64,000 bases of DNA from Alishewanella jeotgali KCTC 22429 (lineage in GTDB: Bacteria; Pseudomonadota; Gammaproteobacteria; Enterobacterales; Alteromonadaceae), in the NCBI RefSeq assembly GCF_000245735.1, contig NZ_AHTH01000005.1, positions 186,001-250,000 of the forward strand, given 5' to 3'. Numbering within the stretch: the first letter of the stretch is position 1; every line of letters starts with the position of its first letter. Shown one piece after another: positions 8,679 through 19,613 of this stretch. The position numbers and the translations under genes were made by a program. The notes beneath the pieces were generated by a model. The model saw only the letters and a list, made by a program, of their open reading frames with translations, searched no databases and had not been told where the DNA came from.

Positions 8679-9884
8679 CTATTTAGCGGCTCCGGCTAGT
8701 ACTGTAAGCAATTTTCGGTAGTTCACATCCATTGATAACCTCTGCTGATAAAAACTTCGCGCATTATGACCCAATTCAGGCCAAGTTTGGCGTGTTGCTA
8801 ACAGCCTGGCTGCAGCTTGCTGGATCGAGAGCTGATCTTCCGGCTCTGCAACCTCCCCTCCTTTGGCTTCAACCAGCAACTGGTTGGCTTCACCACCAAC
8901 CGCCATCAAAATAGGTTTACCCATTGCCATACTAGATTGTGTTTTCGACGGGATAGTTATCCTGAATAAGTCGTCATCTTTTAAATGGATCACCAGTACA
9001 TCGGCAGCAGCCAAAACATCAAAGATCTGTGCTGCCGGCACATAGTCACCAAAAAAGATGTTGTCGTAGCCTGTTTCAGCAACAAAGCGCTTGAGCTGTT
9101 CTTTTTCTACCCCACCACCAATCAAGGTAAAGGTGAGCTCAGTCTTATCAAAACTACCGAGTGCTTTTATCATAGTAGTTAAGGCCTGAGCCGATCCCAA
9201 ATTGCCTGCATAGACAAAACGGGCCGCGCCATCTCCTTGGCTGGAATTGGCATTTTGCTCTAAAACAGTGGCGATACGTTGCTCTTCCGGACACCAATTA
9301 TAGACAAGGTGTATCTTTTGCGCTGGCACACCTCTATCGATAAGTGCCTGCCTAAAACCTTCAGACAGCACAACGACTTGCGCTGCATGTTTATAAACCA
9401 AAGCACACCAACGACTGATCACCCGCAGCAGGAAGCCATCCTTACGCATACCGGTAGCCGTTAAAGCGTCAGGCCACAGATCCTGAACATCTGTGATAAA
9501 TGGCACCCCTCTGAATAACTTCATCAGCAAGCCAATTAAACCGGTGGTGGATTGCGGATGGTAGGTATATACCACATCGGGTTTTTGGCTAAACAATGCG
9601 GCAAATAGCGCCATCAGGGTAAAAGACAAGTAAGACCAGGCTCTGGACAGTTTCGATTTAGAGTGCGAGATATGTGACCAAAGCCTAATAACTCTAACAC
9701 CGCCACACTCATCCACTTGCCGGAACTTAACGGAATAGCCGTCAAACACCTTGCCAGTTGGATAGTTTGGGAAGGTGGTCAGCACCTCAACCTGATGCCC
9801 TTCTGCAACCAAGCGTTGCATCAGGGCCAAACCTTTAATCGAATACTCAGGATCAAACAGCTGGCTGATAAACAGAATACGCAT
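8679..9884 (-). CDS. GT4 glycosyltransferase, WbuB-like (L-fucosamine transferase candidate)
   Basis: 401 residues starting MRILFISQLFDPEYSIKGLA. The ATG at 9884 shares one base with the wecB/fnlC-like stop (TAATG), so translational coupling is likely; an in-frame TTG at 9899 is less attractive. GT-B fold with KPDVVYTYHPQSTTGL and DVQDLWPDALTATG in the acceptor half. The donor half has FVYAGNLGSAQALTTMI and SKTQSSMAMGKPILMAVGGEA. Directly following fnlABC-type genes is where WbuB/WbjE, the FucNAc transferase, lies in E. coli O26 and P. aeruginosa O11, which is the basis for the specificity. Confidence 0.88.
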   Translation of the reverse strand: MRILFISQLFDPEYSIKGLALMQRLVAEGHQVEVLTTFPNYPTGKVFDGYSVKFRQVDECGGVRVIRLWSHISHSKSKLSRAWSYLSFTLMALFAALFSQKPDVVYTYHPQSTTGLIGLLMKLFRGVPFITDVQDLWPDALTATGMRKDGFLLRVISRWCALVYKHAAQVVVLSEGFRQALIDRGVPAQKIHLVYNWCPEEQRIATVLEQNANSSQGDGAARFVYAGNLGSAQALTTMIKALGSFDKTELTFTLIGGGVEKEQLKRFVAETGYDNIFFGDYVPAAQIFDVLAAADVLVIHLKDDDLFRITIPSKTQSSMAMGKPILMAVGGEANQLLVEAKGGEVAEPEDQLSIQQAAARLLATRQTWPELGHNARSFYQQRLSMDVNYRKLLTVLAGAAK

Positions 9885-11014
9885 TAATACTGCTTCCAAA
9901 CCACCCGCATAACGTAATCACGGTAACTGTGTACAATTCTGACAACCTTGTCAGAGACATTAGGCATACTGTAATCGTATACTGGCCGCAGCAAACGCTC
10001 ATTACCGCTGGGTTGGCTTTCCAGTACCTGCAGCGCCTGAAACACTCGCTCAACTTCCAGCCCCACCATCATTACCGAGGCTTCTTCAAAGGCCTCTGGC
10101 CGCTCATGCGCTTCACGAATGTTTAGCGCCGGGAAGTTCATAATCGACGACTCTTCGCTAATGGTGCCGCTGTCGGATAAGACAGCCTTGGCCGATTTTT
10201 GCAGCTTGTTGTAGTCGTGAAAACCCAGTGGCTTTAACAACTGCACCAGTGGATGAAAACTTAAGCCCTGCTCTTCAATACGTTTACGGGTACGGGGATG
10301 CGTTGAAACGATAACAGGGTAGCCATACTTTTCACCCAAACCATTTAACACTAACGCCAATTTGTGCAGGTTCTTTGGCGAATCAACGTTTTCTTCACGG
10401 TGGGCGCTAATTACAAAAAACTCGCGCTCGGTTAACCCCAACCGGTTTAATACATCAGAACCATCAACTTGCGGCATATAATGGTTTAATACTTCAAACA
10501 TCGGGCTGCCGGTTTTAATAACACGGTCTGGCGGAATGCCTTCGGCCAGTAAATAGTCGCGGGCAATACTGCTATAGGTAAGATTAATATCGGCGGTATG
10601 GTCGACGATACGGCGGTTAATTTCTTCCGGCACCCGCATATCAAAACAGCGGTTACCCGCTTCCATATGAAACGTAGGGATCTTACGACGTTTCGCAGGA
10701 ATCACAGCCATACAGCTATTGGTATCGCCAAGCACCAGCATGGCATCCGGGTTAACTTCGGCCAGCACTTTATCAACGGCAATAATTACATTACCAATGG
10801 TCTCAGCGCCCGTGCTGCCCGCAGCATTTAAAAAGTAATCGGGCTTGCGTACACCCAAGTCATCAAAGAAAACCTGGTTAAGCTCAAAATCGTAGTTCTG
10901 GCCGGTGTGCACAATAACATGCTCGCAATGTGCATCCAGGGCGGCCATTACCCGTGACAGCCGAATAATTTCCGGGCGGGTGCCCACTACGGTCATTACT
11001 TTAAGTTTGTTCAT
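9884..11014 (-). CDS. fnlC: UDP-N-acetylglucosamine 2-epimerase family, FnlC/WbjD/CapG-type
   Basis: Expected to carry out the last step to UDP-N-acetyl-L-fucosamine, the C2 epimerisation of the talose/6-deoxy intermediate. 376 residues; opens KLKVMTVVGTRPEIIRLS, then VHTGQNYDFELNQVFF, VLGDTNSCMAVI, FHMEAGNRCFDMRVPEEINRR and SAHREENVDSP, and finally LSDSGTISEESSIMNFPALN. These are signatures of non-hydrolysing 2-epimerases. WecB has the same fold, but the position directly after fnlA- and fnlB-like genes favours FnlC. It is 3 bases from the fnlB-like gene upstream and overlaps the GT gene downstream by one base. Confidence 0.9.
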   Translation of the reverse strand: MNKLKVMTVVGTRPEIIRLSRVMAALDAHCEHVIVHTGQNYDFELNQVFFDDLGVRKPDYFLNAAGSTGAETIGNVIIAVDKVLAEVNPDAMLVLGDTNSCMAVIPAKRRKIPTFHMEAGNRCFDMRVPEEINRRIVDHTADINLTYSSIARDYLLAEGIPPDRVIKTGSPMFEVLNHYMPQVDGSDVLNRLGLTEREFFVISAHREENVDSPKNLHKLALVLNGLGEKYGYPVIVSTHPRTRKRIEEQGLSFHPLVQLLKPLGFHDYNKLQKSAKAVLSDSGTISEESSIMNFPALNIREAHERPEAFEEASVMMVGLEVERVFQALQVLESQPSGNERLLRPVYDYSMPNVSDKVVRIVHSYRDYVMRVVWKQY

Positions 11015-11017
11015 TAA

Positions 11018-12124
11018 TTACACCTTGTAAGCAACAGTATCAGGGCGTTCACGGTCAAAGTTTTCATTCGCCCACAGCATTACCACCATTTCATCGTCGC
11101 CAATATTGGTGATATCGTGCGACCAGCCCGGCACGGTTTCCACAATTTCAGGCATGTCGCCGTTGGTAAAAATTTCGATGACTTCATCAGTAATAATATG
11201 GCGGAAGCCGAAGCGGGCTTTGCCTTTAATTACCAAAAACTTTTCAGTTTTTACATGGTGATAATGGCCGCCACGCGTTACACCAGGGTGAGCGGTAAAA
11301 AATGAGAACTGGCCAGAATCGCGGGTTTTTAGCATTTCTACAAAGCAGCCACGCTTATCTTCATGCTTGGTTAGGCTATAGTTAAACTTATCTGGCGGAA
11401 TATAGCTAATGTAGGTGGCATACAGCACACGGGTAAACCCTTCACCCACCGGCTCGGTGATCAAGCTTTCACGGCTATCGCGGAACTTATATAACTGATC
11501 AACTAACTCACCCAGGGTGATCTGATAAACAGGGTCAACGTTGACATATAGCTGCTCTTCCGGTTGCTGGCGTAAAATTTTTAAAAACGAGGTTACCACG
11601 GCCCCAATATGCACTAACTGTAATTTGGTAGAAGGGTCATTCACCTGAATGGGTAAGCCACGGCTAATGTTATGGCAAAAGGTGGCTACGGCTGAGTTGT
11701 AATTTGGCTTGCACCACTTACCAAACACATTAGGCAAACGATAAATATAAACTTTATTACCTGTTTCCAAATGTAAATTAAGCAAGTGCATTTCAGCCAT
11801 TAGCTTACTTTTACCGTAAGCATTATTGCGCTCGGCCTGTATAGACGACGACAACACAATAGGGATCTTGCGGCCACTGGCTCTTATCGCCTGACAAAGC
11901 GCACCGGTTAAATCGGCATTCCCCACGGCAAAATCATTTTCATCTAGCGGGCGATTCACCCCAGCCAGATGAAAAACAAAGTCTGCACGCGCCAGCAACT
12001 CAGGTAGCTGTTGCAGTGACATATCATGCGTAAACTTAATGACTTCAACTTCTGGGTTACGCTGTAAGCTGATTATCAGGTTCTTACCGATAAAACCGTT
12101 CGCACCTGTAACTAGTACCTTCAT
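11018..12124 (-). CDS. fnlB: CapF/FnlB/WbjC bifunctional reductase-epimerase
   Basis: Second enzyme of UDP-L-FucNAc synthesis: a cupin domain epimerises C3 and an SDR domain reduces C4. 368 residues. The NADP-binding TGANGFIGKNL is at residues 6-16, and SSSIQAERNNAYGKSKLMAE contains YxxxK near 110. The C-terminal cupin from about 245 has DKRGCFVEMLKT, HPGVTRGGHYHHVKTEKF and WSHDITNIG, with the HxH metal/catalytic residues. The two-domain layout is diagnostic for CapF. It lies 3 bases after the fnlA-like gene. Confidence 0.95.
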   Translation of the reverse strand: MKVLVTGANGFIGKNLIISLQRNPEVEVIKFTHDMSLQQLPELLARADFVFHLAGVNRPLDENDFAVGNADLTGALCQAIRASGRKIPIVLSSSIQAERNNAYGKSKLMAEMHLLNLHLETGNKVYIYRLPNVFGKWCKPNYNSAVATFCHNISRGLPIQVNDPSTKLQLVHIGAVVTSFLKILRQQPEEQLYVNVDPVYQITLGELVDQLYKFRDSRESLITEPVGEGFTRVLYATYISYIPPDKFNYSLTKHEDKRGCFVEMLKTRDSGQFSFFTAHPGVTRGGHYHHVKTEKFLVIKGKARFGFRHIITDEVIEIFTNGDMPEIVETVPGWSHDITNIGDDEMVVMLWANENFDRERPDTVAYKV

Positions 12125-12127
12125 TGT

Positions 12128-13162
12128 TTAATCCTCTGCAGTTGCCAGTTCACCACGGGTAATGGCTTGAATAAAATCTAGCTTTAACAGTAACTGCTTC
12201 ATACCGTCTACATCTAGCCGCTCGGTATTATGCGAGTTGTAATCTTCCAACTCGTTAATCAGCTTATCGCCCTGATCGAAAAACTTGCCGTAGTTTAAGT
12301 CTCGGTTATCTGGCGGTACGCGGTAATACTCACCCATATCAATAGCACAAGCACGTTCTTCACGGCTTAATAGCGCTTCAAACAACTTTTCACCATGGCG
12401 GGTACCAATAACATTTACCGGATGCTCAGGCTTTTGCATCAGCTCTAATAAGGCTTGTGTTAATACTTCGATAGTAGCTGCCGGCGCCTTTTGAACGAAG
12501 ATATCGCCATTGTCGCCATGCTCAAAGGCATACAACACCAGATCAACTGCATCTTCCAGCGTCATCATAAAGCGCGTCATATTCGGATCGGTAATGGTAA
12601 TGGGCTTGCCGGAACGCACCAGATCGACAAATAACGGAATAACAGAGCCACGCGACGCCATAACATTGCCATAGCGGGTGCCACAAATTACGGTTTTAGC
12701 CGGGTCCAGGTTACGGGCTTTAGCTACCATCACCTTTTCCATCATGGCTTTAGAAATGCCCATGGCATTAATAGGATACACGGCTTTATCGGTACTTAAG
12801 CACACTACACGGGATACACCGTTAACAATTGCCGCTTCCAGTACGTTCTCAGTACCCACTACATTGGTTTTAACCGCTTCCATAGGGTAAAACTCGCAGC
12901 TTGGCACCTGCTTTAAAGCAGCGGCATGGTAAATAAAGTCTACGCCACGGGTAGCATTGAGTACGCTGTTATAATCACGTACATCGCCGATATAAAACTT
13001 TAACTTCGGATGATTATACTTTTTACGCATATCATCCTGTTTCTTTTCGTCACGGCTAAAAATACGGATCTCTGCAATATCAGTATCGAGAAACCGACGC
13101 AAGACAGCATTACCGAATGAGCCGGTGCCGCCGGTGATTAGTAAAATTTTATCTGAAAACAT
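12128..13162 (-). CDS. fnlA: FnlA/CapE/WbjB UDP-GlcNAc C4,6-dehydratase / C5-epimerase
   Basis: First step of the UDP-L-FucNAc route. 344 residues, soluble (no membrane anchor, unlike WbpM/PglF). TGGTGSFGNAVL at residues 9-20 binds the cofactor. The catalytic stretch is LSTDKAVYPINAMGISKAMM. There Met takes the place of the usual SDR tyrosine (MxxxK), a feature I recall for the inverting CapE/FnlA group. CGTRYGNVMASRGSVIPLF follows. The ATG at 13162 starts a run of three tightly packed fnl genes. Upstream (13163-13263) is a 100-bp AT-rich spacer. Confidence 0.95.
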   Translation of the reverse strand: MFSDKILLITGGTGSFGNAVLRRFLDTDIAEIRIFSRDEKKQDDMRKKYNHPKLKFYIGDVRDYNSVLNATRGVDFIYHAAALKQVPSCEFYPMEAVKTNVVGTENVLEAAIVNGVSRVVCLSTDKAVYPINAMGISKAMMEKVMVAKARNLDPAKTVICGTRYGNVMASRGSVIPLFVDLVRSGKPITITDPNMTRFMMTLEDAVDLVLYAFEHGDNGDIFVQKAPAATIEVLTQALLELMQKPEHPVNVIGTRHGEKLFEALLSREERACAIDMGEYYRVPPDNRDLNYGKFFDQGDKLINELEDYNSHNTERLDVDGMKQLLLKLDFIQAITRGELATAED

Positions 13163-13263
13163 TAGACTTAACCCTAACTCTTATAAACTATGAACATCCA
13201 ATTTCAACGTTAAAACAATTAAAAACCAAAGCAAATCATACAGAATCAACGATTAAACTGAGG

Positions 13264-14436
13264 TCAAACTGATTCGAAACTATCAATAAATCTTTTAGCG
13301 ATGAAATCCCAACTATAATTTTCTTTCATTTTACTATGAGCGATATACTTAAGTCGTTCCCGAGTGTCATGATCTAAAAAACTAAGAATAGTACGCTTTA
13401 AATCCTCAACATCAGCCTCTTTGTAGCTTGCCCCAGCTCCCTGCCACCTCTCTGTAGCTGGCTCCTTATCACTCATAATAATAGGCAGGCCACAAGCCGC
13501 AGCATCTAAGGTGCTGGTGGTAAGAGATTTCGGCCATACAGCTATATCGCACATGCGATAATACTTCGGTAAATCAGCCCACGGCTGAAAATCAATCAGT
13601 TTCGATTGGGTATAATTAGAAAGCACTTTGCTATAGTCACCGCTTCCAACGAACAAGGCTTTAATAGCAAAACCTTCGGCATTAAGTTCCTCAACTGCTT
13701 GCGCAAGAATCTCTATACCTTTGGTTGGGGTAATTCTTCCGGTCCAAATACAAATAATATCATTTGCAGCAAAACCAAGCATAGCTCGCATCTGAGCGCG
13801 CTCTGCTTCAAACAGTTCATTCGTAACAGGCACATATTTGTCGGTGTCTACCCCTAAAGGAATCATCTCAGTTTTACTACGTGGCACACCATAAAAATCA
13901 ACTGCCGCATCAACACAATCGTTGGTTGAACCAATGCATTTTGAAACGAAACTGGCTAAAATTCGGCCGGGCATTTTACGGGTTACGAAATTAAAAGCTT
14001 TCGTAAAATTCAAACCCTCTTTCTTCAACGCAGGTGAAGCTGCAGAATAAGCCATTCCAGTAGATGTGAATACTCTAAAATTTGAAAAAAACTTAGATAA
14101 AATCACTTGGCCTAACACAGGAGAAGCCAAACCTCTTACAACCACTACACTAGGATTGAGTTGAAGTAATTTCTTCTTGAAATCTCTAAGTATAATTCTA
14201 CTACCAATAAAAATGGGATCTAAAGTATGAATAAAGACCCCATTTCGATGCTCTGTATGTAAATGGGGAAAGCTTTCACTAACGAATCTGTGCCCAGTCT
14301 TGTTTTGGTAGTACATCGGGAGCCTGGACGTAATAATATGCACCTCATACCCCAGCTTTGCCATACTTACCGGAAGTAAATTATCAATATAACCAAGCCC
14401 TTCTGTATATGTTTCAACCACATAAACAATTATCAC
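13264..14436 (-). CDS. GT4-type glycosyltransferase
   Basis: 390 residues, starting MIIVYVVETYTEGLGYIDNL. The acceptor-side Rossmann half is followed by a donor half with DIICIWTGRITPTKGIEILA near 230 and SLTTSTLDAAACGLPIIMSD near 325, the sugar-nucleotide loop of GT4 enzymes. It overlaps wzy by 4 bases (ATGA). Base composition is more AT-rich than in the flanking fnl and wbp genes, as usual for serotype-specific genes. Donor and linkage cannot be told from sequence. Confidence 0.85.
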   Translation of the reverse strand: MIIVYVVETYTEGLGYIDNLLPVSMAKLGYEVHIITSRLPMYYQNKTGHRFVSESFPHLHTEHRNGVFIHTLDPIFIGSRIILRDFKKKLLQLNPSVVVVRGLASPVLGQVILSKFFSNFRVFTSTGMAYSAASPALKKEGLNFTKAFNFVTRKMPGRILASFVSKCIGSTNDCVDAAVDFYGVPRSKTEMIPLGVDTDKYVPVTNELFEAERAQMRAMLGFAANDIICIWTGRITPTKGIEILAQAVEELNAEGFAIKALFVGSGDYSKVLSNYTQSKLIDFQPWADLPKYYRMCDIAVWPKSLTTSTLDAAACGLPIIMSDKEPATERWQGAGASYKEADVEDLKRTILSFLDHDTRERLKYIAHSKMKENYSWDFIAKRFIDSFESV

Positions 14437-15728
14437 TTACAACCCTCTTTAATTCTCATACGCTTATCTACGGAGAACATGAAATAAATAACAAGAAGCA
14501 CACCACCAAAACTTATCATAGAAGTTGCCAAAGCAGCGTTGGACAACGAAACTACAAAAACAGAAATCGATAGCAAAACAAATTTTTCGTTATGCTTCCT
14601 AGAAACAAGATCAAAAAAATAAAAGAATGCAGAAAACAATGGCGCCATTATTAGCATCCCTAAATAACCAAAAGATGTGAAACCATCACTTGCATAATAG
14701 GGCGCGTTAAAGGTACCAAGCCCATATTTTGTATCCAACACCATTGGGATACTCTCAGAATAAGGATAGTCAACGAATAAATTAACGCCCGTTATGTGAG
14801 AGAAGTATGTATATTGGTTTCCAAGAAAGAAATCACTATAAACGGCTAGAGACAAGCCTTGAATAAGAAAAACTCTTAGACTAATCACGCCCTCGTAGAC
14901 GAACTTGAGCTCTTTCAGCGACTCGCCAAACATTAAAAGAGGCAACAAGAGAAGCACTGAGAAAACCAATGGGATAAAATAGTTCCCGTTCTTTAAGGTT
15001 TTATAATATCCATAACTTAAAACAAAATACCCAAGAGAGAATATATAAATCTTTGCGCCAATAGTGAAATACAAAAACGAATAGCCCATAACAACCGCTA
15101 AAACAACTTTCCAATTACCAAGAACCAGCGCCCTCGCCATAATGACAGGAAGAAAAAAATTGGCCATCCAAGAGATAAAATATCCGAACGATCCCAAGCC
15201 CATTTCTTTTATTGCGTCTCTCTTTGAATATACATCCAACAATGAAACAAAAGAGAAATTCCACCCGACTTTATAAAAAATTAGAATAGATAGAGGAACA
15301 GCAAGAGCATAGACAATTGAAATTGTCGGAATACCAAGAATGGATATTTTTCTTATATCGAAAAGCGGCAACCTTGTGAACAAGGCATTGATAGAGAAAC
15401 AGACAAATAGAACTAAAGAAAGAACAAAATCCTCTACATTATAAGCTAAACCGACATCATTTAATATGACAAGAGTCGGAATATAAACAACATAAAAAAT
15501 TATTGTCACAACATAAACACTTGGCCTTGGATTTGAAACAGGAATAAGCAGTGTTGGAACCAGAATAAAAAAAACGATAGAGAAAATATGAAAGAAAGTT
15601 GGACTTCCATCACCATAGCCAAAATATTTAAAACTAGTTGCAGCTACAGAAGCATAGGCATAATAGAGAGATAATGTAAACAAACAGGTAAACGCAATAA
15701 ATATCACTCTATTCTTTGTAAGTTTCAT
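14433..15728 (-). CDS. wzy: O-antigen/capsule polymerase (Wzy-like)
   Basis: 431 residues, almost wholly hydrophobic, with about 10-12 membrane segments and a larger periplasmic loop near residues 290-345 (YFSHITGVNLFVDYPYSES region). No other motif is visible, which is normal for Wzy. It overlaps wzx and the glycosyltransferase by 4 bases each, a tight translational chain. AT-rich. Wzy would polymerise lipid-linked repeat units in the periplasm. The call rests on topology, position between wzx and a glycosyltransferase, and the need for such a gene in the locus. Confidence 0.75.
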   Translation of the reverse strand: MKLTKNRVIFIAFTCLFTLSLYYAYASVAATSFKYFGYGDGSPTFFHIFSIVFFILVPTLLIPVSNPRPSVYVVTIIFYVVYIPTLVILNDVGLAYNVEDFVLSLVLFVCFSINALFTRLPLFDIRKISILGIPTISIVYALAVPLSILIFYKVGWNFSFVSLLDVYSKRDAIKEMGLGSFGYFISWMANFFLPVIMARALVLGNWKVVLAVVMGYSFLYFTIGAKIYIFSLGYFVLSYGYYKTLKNGNYFIPLVFSVLLLLPLLMFGESLKELKFVYEGVISLRVFLIQGLSLAVYSDFFLGNQYTYFSHITGVNLFVDYPYSESIPMVLDTKYGLGTFNAPYYASDGFTSFGYLGMLIMAPLFSAFFYFFDLVSRKHNEKFVLLSISVFVVSLSNAALATSMISFGGVLLVIYFMFSVDKRMRIKEGCK

Positions 15729-16945
15729 GCTTTACCACCTAAAGAAGCCCTGAAACAATAAAAATAATAGATTATAAAACTTACACTCAGTGAGAATGAC
15801 GTTGCAACAACGCTTAACAAAGGACTATTAGAATATAAAAAGGCACCAGCTAAAACTGCTAGCAGGAAAAAAAACCTGAATAATTGCCAATTAAACTCCT
15901 GAGCCTGCCTACCTGATATCATCATTGAATAAGAAACTGGCGAAGTCAAATATTGAAGGAAAAACATCGGCATTAAAATTTTAATGTAAATTGATGTTTC
16001 AAGCCAAGCCTCACCAAAAAGCAAAACTATCAACCACTCAGATAATAGATAAAATAATAAGAAACCTAATATCCCAGTTGAAGCACTGAATAAGCTAACT
16101 TTAACAAAAGAGTCTTTAAAATTATTTAGCCTTTTATACTCATCTAACGCTCGAGCTCTATAAACCTCGCCAATCGCTCTTCCAATTAAAGCAGTGGGCA
16201 TTCCGGCGAGCCTCGTTGCGAGCCCATAATAACCAGAAAACGATGCTCCATAGAAAAAACCGATCAAGTAAATCGGACAATTTGAAGATATATAGTTCAC
16301 AAAAGTTCCGGGGAATACAAACTTAAGGTAGTTAATATTTCTCCTAAAAGTTACAGATAGAGCGACTTTGCTAAACATAGATCTATTTAGTTGTTTCCGC
16401 TCTATTGATTTAAACAAGATAACGTTTGAAAACCAGAACCCGACAACTAAGCCAATGTAAGCACCCGCTTCTATGTCCAAGTAGAAAACTAGAACAATCT
16501 GAACACATGCACAAACTGCGCTGTTTGCTAGTTTACTCCCAGACATCAATGTAAAGAGACCACTGTAATTGGCGTGCATATAGAATACCTGATTGACACC
16601 CATACCTACTACAGCAAGTGGAAGCATAAGCCAATACCACGATAAAACATCAAAATAAAAGAGAAATACCGTGGCGCCGGATAGAATAATAAAATTAACT
16701 AAATTTAACACCAACGATATAGCAACTAATTGCCGCTCTTCTCTTGCATTCCGAGCCGCATTTATTGCATATTCGAATCTCAGCGATGTTAGCGCCCCCA
16801 ACATCATTAATGTGGTATAGAAAAGAGTGTAGACACCGAAACTATCTGCACCCAGTTTCATAGTCATAAACGGTAAAACAGCAAGCGGTAGTACTTGTGC
16901 CACCGCTGTGCCACTGACAAGTTTGAAAATGTTACGAATAAACAA
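15725..16945 (-). CDS. wzx: Wzx-like oligosaccharide flippase (MATE/PST type)
   Basis: 406 residues with about 12 membrane helices. It opens MFIRNIFKLVSGTAVAQVLPLAVLPFMTMKLGADSFGVYT-like, the standard start of polysaccharide exporters, and has EYAINAARNAREERQLVAIS near 60. It would flip undecaprenyl-linked repeat units across the inner membrane. The ATGA overlap with wzy gives the usual wzx-wzy pair. AT-rich with many ATA/AGA codons, unlike the fnl and wbp genes. Confidence 0.88.
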   Translation of the reverse strand: MFIRNIFKLVSGTAVAQVLPLAVLPFMTMKLGADSFGVYTLFYTTLMMLGALTSLRFEYAINAARNAREERQLVAISLVLNLVNFIILSGATVFLFYFDVLSWYWLMLPLAVVGMGVNQVFYMHANYSGLFTLMSGSKLANSAVCACVQIVLVFYLDIEAGAYIGLVVGFWFSNVILFKSIERKQLNRSMFSKVALSVTFRRNINYLKFVFPGTFVNYISSNCPIYLIGFFYGASFSGYYGLATRLAGMPTALIGRAIGEVYRARALDEYKRLNNFKDSFVKVSLFSASTGILGFLLFYLLSEWLIVLLFGEAWLETSIYIKILMPMFFLQYLTSPVSYSMMISGRQAQEFNWQLFRFFFLLAVLAGAFLYSNSPLLSVVATSFSLSVSFIIYYFYCFRASLGGKA

Positions 16946-16953
16946 GTTAAAGA

Positions 16954-18057
16954 CTACTTTAGCGTGTTAAGTATATTACTTAATGTTTCGAAGTTGAGAT
17001 ATCCATGCATAGGTAAACTAAATACCTTCTTGCATAAACTCGATGCAACCGGAAAATCACTGTCTGTATAGCCTAATGATTTAAATGCAGTTTGTTGATG
17101 CATACAGGTACCGTAGTAGACCATTGCTGGAATATTACTCTTCTTCAGCAAATCAATAAGACCGTCACGGTTTTCACTAACTAAAGTATACTGAGCCCAC
17201 GAACTTAAATAACCATCGGGAACAAAAGGGACTTGATAGCTTGTACTAAGCGCATCAGAATAAGTATTAGCTGCGTTATTTCTACTAACCAGCTCATCAG
17301 GAAATACTGCTAACTTTTCTAGTAATACCGCTGCTTGTATTGTGTCTAAGCGACTATTTATGCCAATTCTAACATTGTCATACTTATCTTTGCCTTTACC
17401 ATGAACCCGATAAGATCTAAATAAGGCAGCATATTCATCATTATTAGTAAAGATTGCCCCGCCATCGCCATAGCATCCCAGGGGTTTCGCAGGAAAAAAA
17501 CTTGTCGTTGCGATATCGCCAAAGCTTCCGGCGCGTTTTCCATTAATTTCGCCACCAAAACCCTGGGCGGCGTCTTCAATTAGCTTTAAACCGTATTTAT
17601 TAGCAATAACCTCCAGCTGCGGATAGTTCGCTGGCAAGCCAAACAAATCTACTACAATTATAGCTTTGGGGGTTAATTTACCCTCAGCAATAACTTGTTG
17701 AATACGGCGCTCTAAGTCCTGCGGACATATATTAAATGTGCGTTCGTCTGAATCTACAAATACCGGCGTGGCTCCTGCATAAGCCACAACTTCCGCTGTG
17801 GCAAAAAAGGTAAAGGTAGGGCAAAATACAACATCACCCGGTTTAATTTCCAATACCATCATTGCCAACTGCAGGGCATCGGTACCGTTCGCACAGGTAA
17901 TACAATGTTTAACGCCAACATATTCGGCCAGTTTTAACTCGAGCTCTTCGACTTCGGGCCCCATTATATAGTTGCCGTGATCTAGTACTGATTGAATTCG
18001 CTTATCGATACGCTGTTTTAAGTGCTGGTACTGCGCGGCCAGATCAATGAACTGCAT
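16954..18057 (-). CDS. WbpE/WlbC-like aminotransferase
   Basis: PLP enzyme of the DegT family expected to aminate C3 of UDP-2-acetamido-3-keto-glucuronate. 367 residues, starting MQFIDLAAQYQHLKQRIDKR, the typical WbpE beginning. CANGTDALQLAMMVLEIKPGD is the phosphate-cup region, LIEDAAQGFGGE holds the PLP aspartate, and TSFFPAKPLGCYGDGGA the Schiff-base lysine near 183. It is flanked by the acetyltransferase (2-base gap) and wzx. Together with the next three genes it is the standard wbpA-B-D-E set. Confidence 0.92.
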   Translation of the reverse strand: MQFIDLAAQYQHLKQRIDKRIQSVLDHGNYIMGPEVEELELKLAEYVGVKHCITCANGTDALQLAMMVLEIKPGDVVFCPTFTFFATAEVVAYAGATPVFVDSDERTFNICPQDLERRIQQVIAEGKLTPKAIIVVDLFGLPANYPQLEVIANKYGLKLIEDAAQGFGGEINGKRAGSFGDIATTSFFPAKPLGCYGDGGAIFTNNDEYAALFRSYRVHGKGKDKYDNVRIGINSRLDTIQAAVLLEKLAVFPDELVSRNNAANTYSDALSTSYQVPFVPDGYLSSWAQYTLVSENRDGLIDLLKKSNIPAMVYYGTCMHQQTAFKSLGYTDSDFPVASSLCKKVFSLPMHGYLNFETLSNILNTLK

Positions 18058-18058
18058 A

Positions 18059-18640
18059 TTAACTAACCTTGCTCAAAGAATTATTATTCAGAACATAGCG
18101 GGCTCCTGTATGTTCACATACTGCCTCACCCTCACCATTAACTGGTAAGTTTAAGCGCTCGCCATATTCACTCATCCAACCTAACTGCTTAGCCGGTACA
18201 CCTACCATGAGTGCATAAGCCGGTACATCTTTGTTAATCACAGCACCAGCGCCAACAAAAGCAAACTCGCCTATAGTGACACCACATACGATAGTGCAAT
18301 TTGCACCTAGCGTAGCGCCCCTTTTTACTAAGGTATCGCGATATTCGTTCTTACGCTCTATTAAGGACCGAGGGTTATAGACGTTGGTAAATACCATACT
18401 AGGGCCGCAAAACACTCCCTCTTCTAAGTGTACGTTGTCATAAACCGAAACATTATTTTGAATTTTACATTTATCGCCAATTGTCACTTTGTTGCCAACA
18501 AACACATTTTGGCCAAGTGATACGCCTTTACCAATACGGGCGCCGCCGCAAACATGCACAAAATGCCATACGCGCGAACCTTCACCAATAATAGCGCCTT
18601 CATCGACAATAGCACTTGGGTGTACTTGGTAGTTACTCAT
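18059..18640 (-). CDS. WbpD/WlbB-like hexapeptide N-acetyltransferase
   Basis: Acetylates the 3-amino group to give UDP-2,3-diacetamido-2,3-dideoxy-glucuronate. 193 residues built of left-handed beta-helix hexapeptide repeats ([47 protein letters not shown]). [18 protein letters not shown] is the family insert near 85, with [21 protein letters not shown] after it. It lies 4 bases after the WbpB-like gene and 2 bases before the WbpE-like one. Confidence 0.92.
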   Translation of the reverse strand: MSNYQVHPSAIVDEGAIIGEGSRVWHFVHVCGGARIGKGVSLGQNVFVGNKVTIGDKCKIQNNVSVYDNVHLEEGVFCGPSMVFTNVYNPRSLIERKNEYRDTLVKRGATLGANCTIVCGVTIGEFAFVGAGAVINKDVPAYALMVGVPAKQLGWMSEYGERLNLPVNGEGEAVCEHTGARYVLNNNSLSKVS

Positions 18641-18644
18641 ATGA

Positions 18645-19607
<963 letters not shown>

Positions 19608-19613
19608 TTAATA

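Noticed and set aside
9884-11014. Classical WecB producing UDP-ManNAc for the wecC-like gene
   Set aside because: Possible by fold, but the gene follows fnlA and fnlB within a few bases and precedes a WbuB-like gene, which fits FnlC better.
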